This document shows, in pieces, positions 9,079 through 19,588 of a stretch of 64,000 nt of DNA. Source of the DNA: DATFVA01 sp963811905 (lineage in GTDB: Bacteria; Bacteroidota; Ignavibacteria; Ignavibacteriales; Ignavibacteriaceae); the NCBI GenBank assembly GCA_963811905.1, contig CAWETK010000020.1:186001-250000 (forward strand), given 5' to 3'. Below the pieces are notes generated by a model that searched no databases, had not been told where the DNA came from, and saw only the letters and a list, made by a program, of their open reading frames with translations. The translations under genes and the position numbers were made by a program. The number at the start of each line of letters is the position of its first letter. Position 1 is the first letter of the stretch.

Positions 9079-10027
9079 GCTAAGAAGAGTAAAACTTGTT
9101 GAGATAATAAGTGAATTCAGTATAGGGCTTGCCCTTGTTGCTGAGGTAATATTGTTCTCTCAGTTTTCACAATACTTTTTTACTACAGAAAACCTCTTAA
9201 ATATTTCATTACAGGCTTCGATTACTGCGATTATAGCCGCAGGCATGACATTCGTAATACTGACTGCAGGAATTGATTTGTCCGTCGGCTCCCTTGTTGC
9301 TTTTGCAGGGATACTTACCACCAGCGTTCTCAGGATTGATCTCCCTGTTTATATAAGTCTGACACTTGGTATCCTCGCAGGTTTATTGTTCGGTGTATTC
9401 TCAGGATACATTGCGGGAATATTTGTTACAAGGTTTAAGATTACTCCCTTCATCGTCACCCTGGCCTTAATGACAATCTGGCGGGGCGCTTCATTCGTTT
9501 ATACCGAAGGAAGACCAATCTGGGAACTGCCTGAAGTGTTTGCCTACCTTGGAGGAGGAAGGATAATTGGAATCCCTGTTCCTACTGTAATAATGGTCAT
9601 CGTATTTATAATTTCTCATATTGTACTTACCAGGACACGTTTCGGAAGGTATGTGTATGCCGTAGGCGGAAATGTTGAAGCTGCGCGTCTTGCAGGAATT
9701 AAAACAAACAGGATTCTTATTGCGGTGTATGTTATCTCAGGAGTATTATCTGCCCTTGCGGGTATACTGCTGGCATCAAGGATAAATTCGGGACAGCCTA
9801 ACGCAGGCTTGATGTACGAACTTGATGTAATCGCTGCTGTAGTTGTGGGCGGAACAAGTCTTTTCGGCGGCAGGGGAACAATAATAGGTACATTCCTTGG
9901 TGCAATGCTTATCGCGGTTCTCCGGAATGGGCTTAATTTGTTAAATGTCGGAAGTTATGTCCAGCAGGTTATTGTGGGAGTTGTAATACTGCTTGCTGTC
10001 TTACTTGATCAGTTAAGAAAAAATTAA
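9068..10027 (+). CDS. Sugar ABC transporter permease (RbsC family)
   Basis: This 319-residue inner-membrane protein forms the sugar channel. It is almost wholly hydrophobic helices, with the family motifs GMTFVILTAGIDLSVGSLVA (near residue 60), the loop TRTRFGRYVYAVGGNVEAARLAGI that contacts the ATPase, and DVIAAVVVGGTSLFGGRGT near residue 255. Length is normal for RbsC-type permeases. It overlaps the ATPase gene and is followed after 17 bases by the alpha-mannosidase, so import and glycoside breakdown are probably co-transcribed. One permease gene implies a homodimer. Confidence 0.93.
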   Translation: MQAELRRVKLVEIISEFSIGLALVAEVILFSQFSQYFFTTENLLNISLQASITAIIAAGMTFVILTAGIDLSVGSLVAFAGILTTSVLRIDLPVYISLTLGILAGLLFGVFSGYIAGIFVTRFKITPFIVTLALMTIWRGASFVYTEGRPIWELPEVFAYLGGGRIIGIPVPTVIMVIVFIISHIVLTRTRFGRYVYAVGGNVEAARLAGIKTNRILIAVYVISGVLSALAGILLASRINSGQPNAGLMYELDVIAAVVVGGTSLFGGRGTIIGTFLGAMLIAVLRNGLNLLNVGSYVQQVIVGVVILLAVLLDQLRKN

Positions 10028-10044
10028 ATATTGTTAGAAGGTAC

Positions 10045-13000
10045 ATGATGAAAAAAACACTCTTACTTTTTTGTTCAATAATCTTCTGGATGCCTATGAT
10101 TTTTGCACAGACAAATGTTGATAAATTATCGGATGCTCTGGATTCGCTTACAGCTAACAGTTTCAATAACTGGAGGATTAGTCCCGACCTGGCTAAACCG
10201 GTTGAAGGCGACCCGACGTCTGCCTCATTTTGATGACTCCGACTGGGGAATTCTCAGGGTGGAGGAGAAAAACTACGAGGATTCCTGCTGGCTCAGGAAA
10301 GAGATCATCCTTCCTGAAACAATCCTCGGCAAACCCGGTAGAAGGGAAAATTACATTTCTTGTTTCAGTTGATGATTACGGTTACTTCTATGTAAATGGG
10401 GAAAACAAAGGCTATTTTCCATGGGACGGAGAGTTTGATCTTACGGAGAATGCCAAACCAGGCGATAAATTTCTGATTGCCATTAAAGCAATAAACACCG
10501 GCGGTCCGCTTCGGCTTCTGCGTGCGAGGATCGATATGGCAGGTACTAAGGAATTAAGGCAGTCGATACTGGATTTCTCTTTGAGTATGAAAGTCGGACA
10601 GAAACTCCTCAGCTTTGATACCTACCAGACAAATGCGCGAGTAAAGACAGATCCGGGGATCGATAAATCGAAACAGGATAAGGAAGAGAAAATAAGGCTT
10701 AATGAACTTCTTCAGAAACTGGCTTTAGAAGTTGATATTGATGCCCTGGGCAGCGGGAATATTGAAGAGTTCAAAGCATCAATGGATAAGGTCAGGTCAC
10801 AGCTTGCACCCGTAAAAGAATTTGCACATAAGTTTACATTGTTTTTCGATTCGAATGCCCATATAGATGCAGCCTGGCTGTGGAGGGAAAAAGAAACTAT
10901 TGAAGTATGCAAAAATACATTCAGCTCTGTTTTTCATATGATGGATGAAAAACCTGAGTTTACATATACGCAGAGTGCTGCTCAGTATTATAAATGGATG
11001 GAGGATTATTACCCTGATGTTTTCAGCGGAATAAAACAAAAAATGGCTGCGGGAAGATGGGAAGCAATAGGAGGTATGTGGATTGAACCGGACTGCAATC
11101 TTATCGATGGCCCTTCCTGGATGAGACAAATTCTCTATGCTAAAAAATACTTCAAGAAGAAACTTGGAGCTGACATTCATATCGGATGGAATCCCGATTC
11201 ATTCGGGTATAACTGGAATATGCCTATGTTCTATCAGAATGCAGGCATTGACGCATTTCGTAACACAGAAGATCGGCTGGAATGATACCAATGTTTTTCC
11301 TTACCGCGTATTCTGGTGGGAATCTCCCGACGGTTCTAAAATACTTTCCTATTTCCCGTTCGATTATGTTAATACAATTACCCAGGCATATGGACTGGTT
11401 GACTGGCTGAGACAGTTTGAGGCAAACACCGGCTTCACCAATATGCTTGTTCTTTTCGGAGTTGGGGATCACGGCGGCGGCCCTTCGATTGAAATGATCG
11501 ACAGGATTCAGCACTTAAGAACGCTTGATATTTATCCCAATGTAGTTTACGGAACAACGAAGGAATATTTGGATTGGATGAAGAAGCAGGACCTGTCTGA
11601 TGTGCCTGTATGGGATGACGAACTATATCTTGAATATCACCGCGGGACATATACAACTCAGGCAAACATGAAAAAGTATAACCGCCTGAGCGAAATAAAA
11701 CTGACCAATGCTGAAAAGTTATCATCAGTTTCCAGTCTCCTCTACAACGGGAAATACAGGAACGACGATCTTGAAGAAGCCTGGCAGGGAGTAATGCTTA
11801 ACCAGTTCCATGATCTTCTTCCGGGTTCGGGGATCCGCGAAATTTATATTGATGCTATGCGGACCTATAAACATTCACTTGATATAGCAGATTTTACAAG
11901 CAGTGAAGCGCTAAATAATATTGCAGATAATATAAATACATCATTTGCGAAGAGCGGAAAACCGGTAATAGTTTTTAATCCGCTTTCCTGGGAACGGAAG
12001 GATATCGTAAAACTTGAACTTCCCGAAGGGGATCTGAAAAGCTATGCAGTTTATGATGATAAGGGAAAAGAGATCCCTTCACAAATGGTAAACGAAGATA
12101 CTTATAAAAATAAAATACTATTTGCAGCTGAAGGCGTACCGTCTTACGGCTATAAAGTTTATTACCTGAAAGAAGAAAGCCAGCCATCTTTAGCGGGGAA
12201 TAAGCTTTCTTCAAATAATATCATTGAGAATGAATATTTCAAAATTACAGTCGATCCTGACAGCGGATGGATAAAAAGTATCTATGATAAGAAAAACAAT
12301 AAAGAAGTTTTAGCGGGGGAAGGGAACAGACTTCAGCTGCTTGAAGATAAACCAACAGCATGGGATGCATGGAATATTGGATGGACAGGTGTAGAATATC
12401 CAATGAAATTTAAGAAAATAGAATTGAAAGAAGATGGTCCGGTAAGGACTGTATTAAGTGTATATCATGATTACCTGCAGCCCGGTGTTGTTAAAGATTT
12501 CCCGACACCTGATTTTCCTTCTTCATTCTTCAGGCAGGATATAATTTTGTACAAAGGAATTGACAGAGTAGATTTCCTTACTGATGCAGACTGGTGGGAA
12601 GATAAGACAATGCTTAAAGTCGAATTTCCTCTGGCAGTCCGGGATACCGAAGCAACGTACGAGATACCTTACGGATCGATTAAAAGATCAACACAGAGGA
12701 ATACTCCATGGAATAAGTCAAGGTTTGAAGTATCAGCAATCCGCTGGGCAGACGTTTCAAATAATGGGTACGGAGTCAGCCTTCTTAACAATTCAAAATA
12801 CGGATACGATGTTAAAGATAACGTAATGAGATTATCGTTGCTGCGTTCCCCCAAATGGCCTGATCCAACAGCCGACAGGGGAGAGCATCAGATAGAGTAC
12901 TCACTTTACCCTCATAAAGGAAATTGGGAAGAAGCGAATACCGTAAATAAGGGTTATGATTTTAATTACAAACTTATCCCGTTTATGACAGGCGTGCATA

Positions 13001-13284
13001 AAGGTACCCTGCCCACAGAACATTCTTTTGTGAAAATGAATGCCCCGAACCTGGTGCTAACAACTTTTAAGAAAGCCGAAGACGATAATGCCTATATTTT
13101 CCAATGGTATGAAAGTGAAGGAAAAGATACAGAAGCGGAAATTGAATTTCCGGAAGTACCTGTTAAAGTTGTAAAATCAAATTTTATGGAAGAAGACGGA
13201 GAAAATTTGAAATTTGATGAACAGCGCTTGAAAATAGAAACCCCGGCGAATTCTGTAGTTACGATAAAAGCTTACTTTAAATAA
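10045..13284 (+). pseudogene. Secreted GH38 alpha-mannosidase, broken by three frameshifts
   Basis: Read across three single-base shifts this is an enzyme of about 1078 residues that removes alpha-mannose residues. It starts with a signal peptide (MMKKTLLLFCSIIFW to FAQ). A beta-sandwich region follows, then the GH38 core: NAHIDAAWLW (zinc His and Asp), GWNPDSFGYNW (nucleophile Asp), GVGDHGGGPS and QFHDLLPGSG (zinc His). Shifts lie at 10228-10231 (one extra T), 10337-10338 (extra G) and 11259 (extra C); each removal restores a smooth family-like sequence. All active-site residues survive, so either inactivation is very recent or these are sequence errors. It is the last gene of the sugar ABC operon and is followed by a terminator. 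Confidence 0.88.
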
Positions 13285-13319
13285 TTAAAAGTAAGTAGAA
13301 TATTTAATTTTATGTGATT

Positions 13320-13352
13320 AACGGCAGATATTTGTCTGCCGTTTTCTTTTTT
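13320..13352 (+). terminator. Rho-independent terminator after the mannosidase operon
   Basis: A perfect 9-bp stem (AACGGCAGA at 13320-13328, complement at 13335-13343) with a 6-base loop is followed by TTCTTTTTT. Confidence 0.9.
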
Positions 13353-13481
13353 ATATAAGCAATTAATTTTAATTATTGCATTTGACTTTATAATAGCTAT
13401 ATTAATTCCTGGTATTTACCTTTGTGCTATCAGTCCTGATTAATTAACTTTTTATCATCCTACTTTACAGCGAAAAATCAT

Positions 13482-16400
13482 ATGAAGAACATTATTATGA
13501 TTTTTTTGGTTTTCATTATTGCTTTTTCTTTTAGTGATTTATTTTCACAGGAGAAAAATCAATTCCAGGATACTGTTCTTGCAGTAAAATATATTGCATT
13601 GGGAGATTCGTTGAATAAATCTGCCAGATATGATAGCTCAACATTTTGCTATACTAAAGCATATAATATTTATGAGTATTTATATAATCAGAGTCATAAT
13701 AAAAATATATTCGAACATATACTTGCATGCGAAAATAAAATCGGCTGGAATCTGATGAAACAGGGCAAATATGATAATGCTATTGAAATTCTTAAAAAAT
13801 ATCTGGATTTGGGGTTGAACATACTCGGAGAATACAATATAGAAGTAGCTCAGTGTTATAATAATATTGGTGTTGTGAATTGGGCTATAGGAGATTATCA
13901 GACAGCACTTAAATATTTTCAGCAGTGTCTTGATATAAGGTTAGCCAAACTAGGACTGTATAACGACAAAGTTTCATCCAGCTACAACAATATGGGAATA
14001 ATTTATGATGAAATAGGCGATTATGATCTGGCTCTGGAATATTACAATAAAGTTCTGGAAAATTATAATAAGACCAATAATATTGACAATTCATTAATTG
14101 CAAAAACCTACAATAATATTGGTATTGTCTACAGGGATAAAAATGATCTGGATAAAGCTATTGAATTTCATGAGATGGCGTTATCCATTCGATTGCAGGT
14201 TTTTGGAGGGTCAAATCCTAATACTGCCAGTAGTTATGAAAACTTAGGAGTCGCTTATGCCGAAAAGGAAGATTACAGAAAAGCGCTTGAATGTTTTAAT
14301 AAATCGTTATTAATCATTAAAAAAGTCTTCGGCGAAGAGCATCCGGATGTAGCTGATTTATACAGCAAAATAGGCAATACTTATTATTATATGGGAATTT
14401 ATGACAGTGCTGTGCAGTTTTGCAATAAATCATTGGAAATCGGAACTAAAATTCAGAGTAATTTTAATAGTATAATAAATGACTACTTTATTCTTGGAAA
14501 GGTCTATTTGGCTAAAAGTGAATATGAAAGCGCCGCCGATTATTTCAGAGAAGCAATATCTTTAAGCAAAGAGAAATATGGGGAAAAGAATATTCATACC
14601 GGTGTAGGTTATAAACGGCTTGCAGAGGTTAATAAGCTGGAACATAACTACAAAGAAGCTCTTTTTTATTGTCAGAAAGCACTGATTTCATTTGTAAATG
14701 ATTTCAATGAACAATCTGTGAATAAAAACCCGCAGCTGAATAAAGGAATCATATCAGAAATAGAGCTATTGAATACTCTTTCACTGAAAGCCGAAATTCT
14801 TGAGGCAGCATCGGAATACACCGGACTAGATGGAATTATTTTGTCTTTATCAACCTACAGAACAGCTGCAGAACTGATTGATCAGATGCGTTTGGGATAT
14901 AAAGCAGAAGGATCAAAGTTGTTCTTTGGGGAAAAGACCTCAGAAATACTGAACCGGGCAGTATCGGTTTGTCTGAAACTTTATAACAATACAAAAGATG
15001 AAGTTTACAAAAATGAAGCATTATATTTTTCGGAAAAGAGTAAGGCTGCAGTACTTCAGGAAATCCTTTCCCTGGTAAAAGCTGCTGATTATGCAGGAAT
15101 CCCCCGTGAATTGCTGAAAAAGGAGAAACACATCAAAACAGAGTTAGCTTCTTATGAAACTCAGCTTCAGAAGGAATATCAGAAGAAGGATCAAATGGAC
15201 AGTACAAGAGTAAATGATTATGAAAACCATCTTTTTGATCTTACCTCCGAATATGACAGAATGATTTCTGATTTCGAAAACAATTATCCCTCTTACTATG
15301 AACTTAAATACAGACAAAAAATCATAACATTAAACGAAATTCAGAAATCGCTAAGTGAAAATACAGCTTTACTTAGTTATTGTCTGAGCGATAGCCTTAT
15401 TTACATATTCGTGATAAAGAAAAATAGTTTTATTATTTACCCAATTGAAAAACCAGGGCAGTTTCCGGATCTTGTAAGTGAATTTTATGAATCAATTGTG
15501 AAGACTGAAACTGATAAATATGTCTCTGCTTCGAATGAACTGAGCAGGATCTTAATATTTCCGGTATTACAGGAAATCAGGGAAATGAAAAACCTGGTCT
15601 TTATACCGCAAGGTGAGTTGTACAAAATCCCATTTGAAGCTCTTGTAACTAAAGAAATAAAACCGGGAAATTCCGATTTCAGCAGTTTCGCTTACATTTT
15701 AAAAAGGTATAATATTTCCTATCATTATTCCATAGCATTATATACCACAAGCAGTGGTGAAAGGGTTGTTTCCCAAAAAGCTATTGGAGGATTCATAGGA
15801 TTTGCCCCGGTTTTTTCGGACGGCAATAAGATAAATAATCTAAACCGTTCTTTAAGCAATTCTTTAAACGATGCAGACTCTTCTATCAACTACAGATCTG
15901 ATTCCGGGGACAGAAAAAAATTCAGTGAGCTTAAATACAGTGATGAGGAAGTTAACACAATACAGCAAATGTTTGACCGAAGTGATCCCAGTTTGGCATT
16001 TCTTTATTCCAGGGCAACCGAAGAAGCATTTAAAGAACACATCAGGGATTATAATCTTATACATATTGCAACTCATAGCATTATAAATGAAGAACATCCT
16101 GAACTATCATCAATAATTTTTGCACAGCCGGAAGACTCCACAGCTAAAGAAGATGGTATTCTTTATTCAGCTGAAACTTATAATCTCGAACTTAATGCCG
16201 ATCTTGTAGTGCTAAGCAGCTGTGAAAGCGGACTGGGTAAACTTATAAAAGGAGAAGGCATGATGGCGTTGACGAGGGGATTCCTGTTTGCCGGTGCTTC
16301 AAATATAATTTTCTCATTGTGGAAAATACCGGATAAGCAGACAAGCCGGCTGATGATAGATTTTTACAGAGAAATGCTTTCAGGAAAAAGCTATAGTGAA

Positions 16401-16493
16401 TCTTTGAGAGCTGCTAAACTTAAGTTAATAAAGGATCCCGCAAATTCAAGACCCCGTTCCTGGGCCGGCTTTGTCATGGTTGGCTCCTATTGA
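13482..16493 (+). CDS. Secreted TPR-CHAT protein (caspase-like peptidase)
   Basis: This 1003-residue protein joins tetratricopeptide repeats to a C-terminal CHAT domain, a clan CD cysteine peptidase related to caspases. A signal peptide (MKNIIMIFLVFIIAFSFSD to FSQ) predicts export to the periplasm or beyond. Residues of about 45-400 hold roughly eight kinesin-light-chain-type repeats with 42-residue spacing (NNIGVVNWAIGDYQTALKYF and variants), followed by a helical linker. In the CHAT domain the catalytic His is H865 (LIHIATHS) and the Cys is C914 (VVLSSCESGLG); ALTRGFLFAGASNIIFSLW is the usual following helix and strand. The pair is intact, so activity is likely. No ribosome site is evident. 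It heads a block of envelope genes facing an ECF sigma/anti-sigma pair. The substrate is unknown. Confidence 0.92.
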   Translation: MKNIIMIFLVFIIAFSFSDLFSQEKNQFQDTVLAVKYIALGDSLNKSARYDSSTFCYTKAYNIYEYLYNQSHNKNIFEHILACENKIGWNLMKQGKYDNAIEILKKYLDLGLNILGEYNIEVAQCYNNIGVVNWAIGDYQTALKYFQQCLDIRLAKLGLYNDKVSSSYNNMGIIYDEIGDYDLALEYYNKVLENYNKTNNIDNSLIAKTYNNIGIVYRDKNDLDKAIEFHEMALSIRLQVFGGSNPNTASSYENLGVAYAEKEDYRKALECFNKSLLIIKKVFGEEHPDVADLYSKIGNTYYYMGIYDSAVQFCNKSLEIGTKIQSNFNSIINDYFILGKVYLAKSEYESAADYFREAISLSKEKYGEKNIHTGVGYKRLAEVNKLEHNYKEALFYCQKALISFVNDFNEQSVNKNPQLNKGIISEIELLNTLSLKAEILEAASEYTGLDGIILSLSTYRTAAELIDQMRLGYKAEGSKLFFGEKTSEILNRAVSVCLKLYNNTKDEVYKNEALYFSEKSKAAVLQEILSLVKAADYAGIPRELLKKEKHIKTELASYETQLQKEYQKKDQMDSTRVNDYENHLFDLTSEYDRMISDFENNYPSYYELKYRQKIITLNEIQKSLSENTALLSYCLSDSLIYIFVIKKNSFIIYPIEKPGQFPDLVSEFYESIVKTETDKYVSASNELSRILIFPVLQEIREMKNLVFIPQGELYKIPFEALVTKEIKPGNSDFSSFAYILKRYNISYHYSIALYTTSSGERVVSQKAIGGFIGFAPVFSDGNKINNLNRSLSNSLNDADSSINYRSDSGDRKKFSELKYSDEEVNTIQQMFDRSDPSLAFLYSRATEEAFKEHIRDYNLIHIATHSIINEEHPELSSIIFAQPEDSTAKEDGILYSAETYNLELNADLVVLSSCESGLGKLIKGEGMMALTRGFLFAGASNIIFSLWKIPDKQTSRLMIDFYREMLSGKSYSESLRAAKLKLIKDPANSRPRSWAGFVMVGSY

Positions 16494-16715
16494 ATACCGA
16501 CCACTCGAATCCACATCAATAAAATTTAATATTAGATAGAAATATTTTTCAATATTTCACCCCACTCCGCAAATAGTACTTATAGAGCAAACAATCCCGA
16601 ATAATTAAAATATATGGAGCGCAGTTATATCTATAACTCCCCTTGACGCAGAACTATGTGTATGAATAGATCTATTTAAATCAATAAAACAATAATCAAA
16701 CGAAAGGAATAATTT

Positions 16716-17693
16716 ATGAAATTCTTTGAAAATGCCGGATTGTTAAATACAGGGGAAAAAGCTCAAACCAGAGCTGCGGTTAAAAAGATCGCCCATATGA
16801 TTTATACCGTCTTATTATTTACAGCAGTAGTCCTGACCGGATGCGGGAAAGATCAGATTGCCGGCCCATCAGGAGATGAATCTTTTTTGAAAGGAAAAAG
16901 CGGGATGATCGCTTTCTCCAGCTGGCGGGACGGCAATAGTGAAATTTATATTATGAATCCTGACGGCACAGAGCTTACAAATCTGACAAATAATTCCGCT
17001 TTTGATTCTCATCCTTCGTGGTCGCCAAACAGTAAACAAATTGCATTTTCCACAAACCGCGACGGTAATAACGAAATTTATGTGATGAACGCTGATGGTT
17101 CCAATCTTGTGAATCTGACCAACAGCTCTTCGGATGATCAGCAGCCGTGCTGGATGTCAAACGGAAAGCAGGTTGCATTTACTTCCAATCGAGACGGCAA
17201 TTATGAAATATATATAGTAAATGTTGATGGGCTTGGAACTACAAGGATAACAAACAATGCTGCAGATGATGGAGCTCCTTCGGCTTCACCAAATGGAAAT
17301 CAGCTTGCATTTGTCAGTACTCGCGATGGTAATTATGAAATATATAAAATTAATTCTGACGGGACAGGTTTTACAAGATTGACTAATACTGCTGCCGATG
17401 AGTACGATCCTGTCTGGTCGACAAACGGAGACAGGATAGCATTTTCAAGCAACCGTGATAGCTTTTGGCCTGACGTATATGTTATGAACTCTGACGGATC
17501 AAACGTTATAAGGCTGACTACAGATCCGAACGGGGATTACCCTCATGCGTGGTCGCCTAATGGAAAACAGATTGCTTTTACAAGCTACCGTGATTTTAAT
17601 GCTGAAATATATGTAATGAAGGATGACGGCACCGAGATTAATAATATTACAAATAATTCATCAACTGATGATTATCCTGCATGGGGAAAATAA
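16716..17693 (+). CDS. PD40 beta-propeller lipoprotein (TolB-like), copy 1
   Basis: This 325-residue protein is a predicted envelope lipoprotein: after a somewhat long N terminus a hydrophobic stretch ends in VLTGC (Cys near residue 43). The remainder consists of about six repeats of the PD40/TolB propeller type, each with the pattern IAFSSWRDGNSEIYIMNPDG followed by a T-L-T-N strand and PSWSPNGKQ. Such propellers bind proteins or, with their Asp-rich loops, calcium; no enzymatic residues are visible. AAAGGA precedes the ATG, supporting this start. It is a clear paralog of the gene at 19589 and lies in one direction with the CHAT gene and the T9SS L-domain gene. A sensor or scaffold role is inferred only. 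Confidence 0.88.
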   Translation: MKFFENAGLLNTGEKAQTRAAVKKIAHMIYTVLLFTAVVLTGCGKDQIAGPSGDESFLKGKSGMIAFSSWRDGNSEIYIMNPDGTELTNLTNNSAFDSHPSWSPNSKQIAFSTNRDGNNEIYVMNADGSNLVNLTNSSSDDQQPCWMSNGKQVAFTSNRDGNYEIYIVNVDGLGTTRITNNAADDGAPSASPNGNQLAFVSTRDGNYEIYKINSDGTGFTRLTNTAADEYDPVWSTNGDRIAFSSNRDSFWPDVYVMNSDGSNVIRLTTDPNGDYPHAWSPNGKQIAFTSYRDFNAEIYVMKDDGTEINNITNNSSTDDYPAWGK

Positions 17694-17748
17694 AAATATG
17701 GTCTTTTCTGCAAGGTGTGCGAAAGGACAGTAAAACAAAGGAGACACT

Positions 17749-19533
17749 ATGAAAAAATTGCTATTTATTACTGCAATCTCTGTTATCTTATTTTTTAATG
17801 CGAATGCCCAGGTATTTAACGGAGACCTTGTCTTTACTACCCAGGCCCAGATAGATTTTTTTGGTCTGACCGATTATACTTCAATAACCGGCAGCTTGAT
17901 CATTTATTATGGCAGCGCAGTGGGAACAGGGGACATAACAAACCTTGACAGCCTGCATAGAATAGTTTCAGTCGGAGAGGAATTAAGCATTTTTAATAAT
18001 GCGAATCTGGTGAATATCAACGGGCTGTCAAACTTGACATCGGTCGGTGCTTTAGCTTCGGTACCAGCCGATGGTTCAGTATTAATCGTACAAAATAATT
18101 CTCTCACAAATATTGATGGACTGTCAAACCTGCACTATATAGGAGGAACATTGTCCATTTATGACAACGATATTCTGGAAAATATTGACGGTTTACAAAA
18201 TCTGCAAAATTTCGATGCATTTTTTCAGATTTCAGGGAATCCTTCTTTAACGAATATAAACGGACTAACCAATGCTCTTAACCCGATAAGCGGGGGTTAT
18301 GCAATTGGAGGTTTTGCAATCTTTGACAATGATAACCTTGTCAGTATCAGCGGGGTTGCTAACATAAGTAGTGTCTATGGAAATATTGACATCCATTCTA
18401 ATCCGGCTTTAGCTAATTTAAATGGGCTTTCCAATTTGCAGTTTATTCACGGCAGTCTGAAGATTTCCGATAATGCTCTTATTGCAAATTTAAATGAATT
18501 GTCCGGACTTGAACTTGTAACCGGAACTCCTTTCGCCGGTTTAACAATAACCGATAATGCAGCGTTAACCAACTATGATGGCCTTAATACCCTGGCATCA
18601 AATTGCGGTTTAGAAAAACCTTATGAAATCTCAGGCAATGGAAGTGATCCGCCTGCTTCCCTGCTGGCCAGGTTCGATGCGTGTTTAGCAAATACTTCTC
18701 CTGTTGCAGATGCAGGCGAAGATATTGAAACAATAGTGGGAAATATTGTTCATCTTGACGGAAGCAATTCATATGATGCTGATAATGATCCGCTTTCATT
18801 TGGATGGTCATTCACAAATAGACCTATCGGAAGCAACGCGGAATTATCAAATGCATCTGATACTATTGCAGCTTTTTCAGCTGATGTTCCGGGTGAGTAT
18901 ACAATTAAACTTATTGTATATGATGGTTACGTTTATAGTAGTCCTGATCTTTTAGTTGTAACTGCAATTTCAATTCCTGACGCAATTCAGGATCCTATTG
19001 ATAGTATTATGGCTTTACCCTTAAATAAGGGTAATCAAAATGCTCTTATTTCCAAGCTTCAGAACGCCCTTGCAAAATATAATGCAGGAGATCTTAAGGC
19101 CGCAAAAAATATATTAATGGCTTACATTAACCAGCTTCAGCAGTTTGTATCAGATGGCTTAATTACCGCTGCTCAGGCCCAGCCTTTAATTGATTTTGCT
19201 TATGATATTATAGATGCTATAAATGCAATGCTGCCGAAAGTTGCCGGCGAAACAATTACTCAGGTGCCTTCAGAATATTCATTATTTCAGAATTATCCAA
19301 ATCCGTTTAATCCAGCTACCTCGATAAGATATACCGTTCCGACTGCAGGATTAGTACAGTTGAAAGTTTATGACATTCTCGGGAGGGAAGTAGCGAACCT
19401 TGTGGATGGAAACCGTGAGGCAGGATATTATGAAATTAACTTTGATGGCTCAAAGCTGGCAAGCGGATTGTATTTATACAGGCTTACTGCAGGGAACTTT
19501 GTTTCAACAAAGAAAATGTTGATGATAAAATAA
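17749..19533 (+). CDS. Secreted L-domain/PKD protein with T9SS sorting domain
   Basis: This 594-residue surface or secreted protein starts with a signal peptide (to NANAQ) and an AAGGAG ribosome site. Residues of about 40-290 form receptor-L-domain-like leucine-rich repeats (LVNINGLSNLTSVG, LTNIDGLSNLHYIGG and others). Residues of about 315-405 are a PKD/K319L-like beta-sandwich opening SPVADAGEDIETIVG. A helical segment rich in Ala and Gln follows, then the type A T9SS sorting domain from residue 508 (NYPNPFNPATSIRY, VYDILGREVANLV, LASGLYLYRL) ending KKMLMIK. Export by T9SS and cell-surface anchoring or release follow from that domain. It lies between two PD40 lipoproteins, probably co-expressed. 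Confidence 0.9.
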   Translation: MKKLLFITAISVILFFNANAQVFNGDLVFTTQAQIDFFGLTDYTSITGSLIIYYGSAVGTGDITNLDSLHRIVSVGEELSIFNNANLVNINGLSNLTSVGALASVPADGSVLIVQNNSLTNIDGLSNLHYIGGTLSIYDNDILENIDGLQNLQNFDAFFQISGNPSLTNINGLTNALNPISGGYAIGGFAIFDNDNLVSISGVANISSVYGNIDIHSNPALANLNGLSNLQFIHGSLKISDNALIANLNELSGLELVTGTPFAGLTITDNAALTNYDGLNTLASNCGLEKPYEISGNGSDPPASLLARFDACLANTSPVADAGEDIETIVGNIVHLDGSNSYDADNDPLSFGWSFTNRPIGSNAELSNASDTIAAFSADVPGEYTIKLIVYDGYVYSSPDLLVVTAISIPDAIQDPIDSIMALPLNKGNQNALISKLQNALAKYNAGDLKAAKNILMAYINQLQQFVSDGLITAAQAQPLIDFAYDIIDAINAMLPKVAGETITQVPSEYSLFQNYPNPFNPATSIRYTVPTAGLVQLKVYDILGREVANLVDGNREAGYYEINFDGSKLASGLYLYRLTAGNFVSTKKMLMIK

Positions 19534-19588
19534 AAAAATAAAATATCCAAACACAATATATTTATTAATATTTCAAAAGGAGTTCTAT

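Noticed and set aside
6623..10027. Assigning the ABC importer specifically to ribose.
   Set aside because: The family covers many sugars, no rbsK or rbsD is near, and the neighbouring enzyme is a mannosidase.
13381..13424. Bacteroidota-type promoter (TTTG and TAnnTTTG) ahead of the CHAT gene.
   Set aside because: Both boxes are present, but their spacing of 32 bases is far from the usual 19-21.
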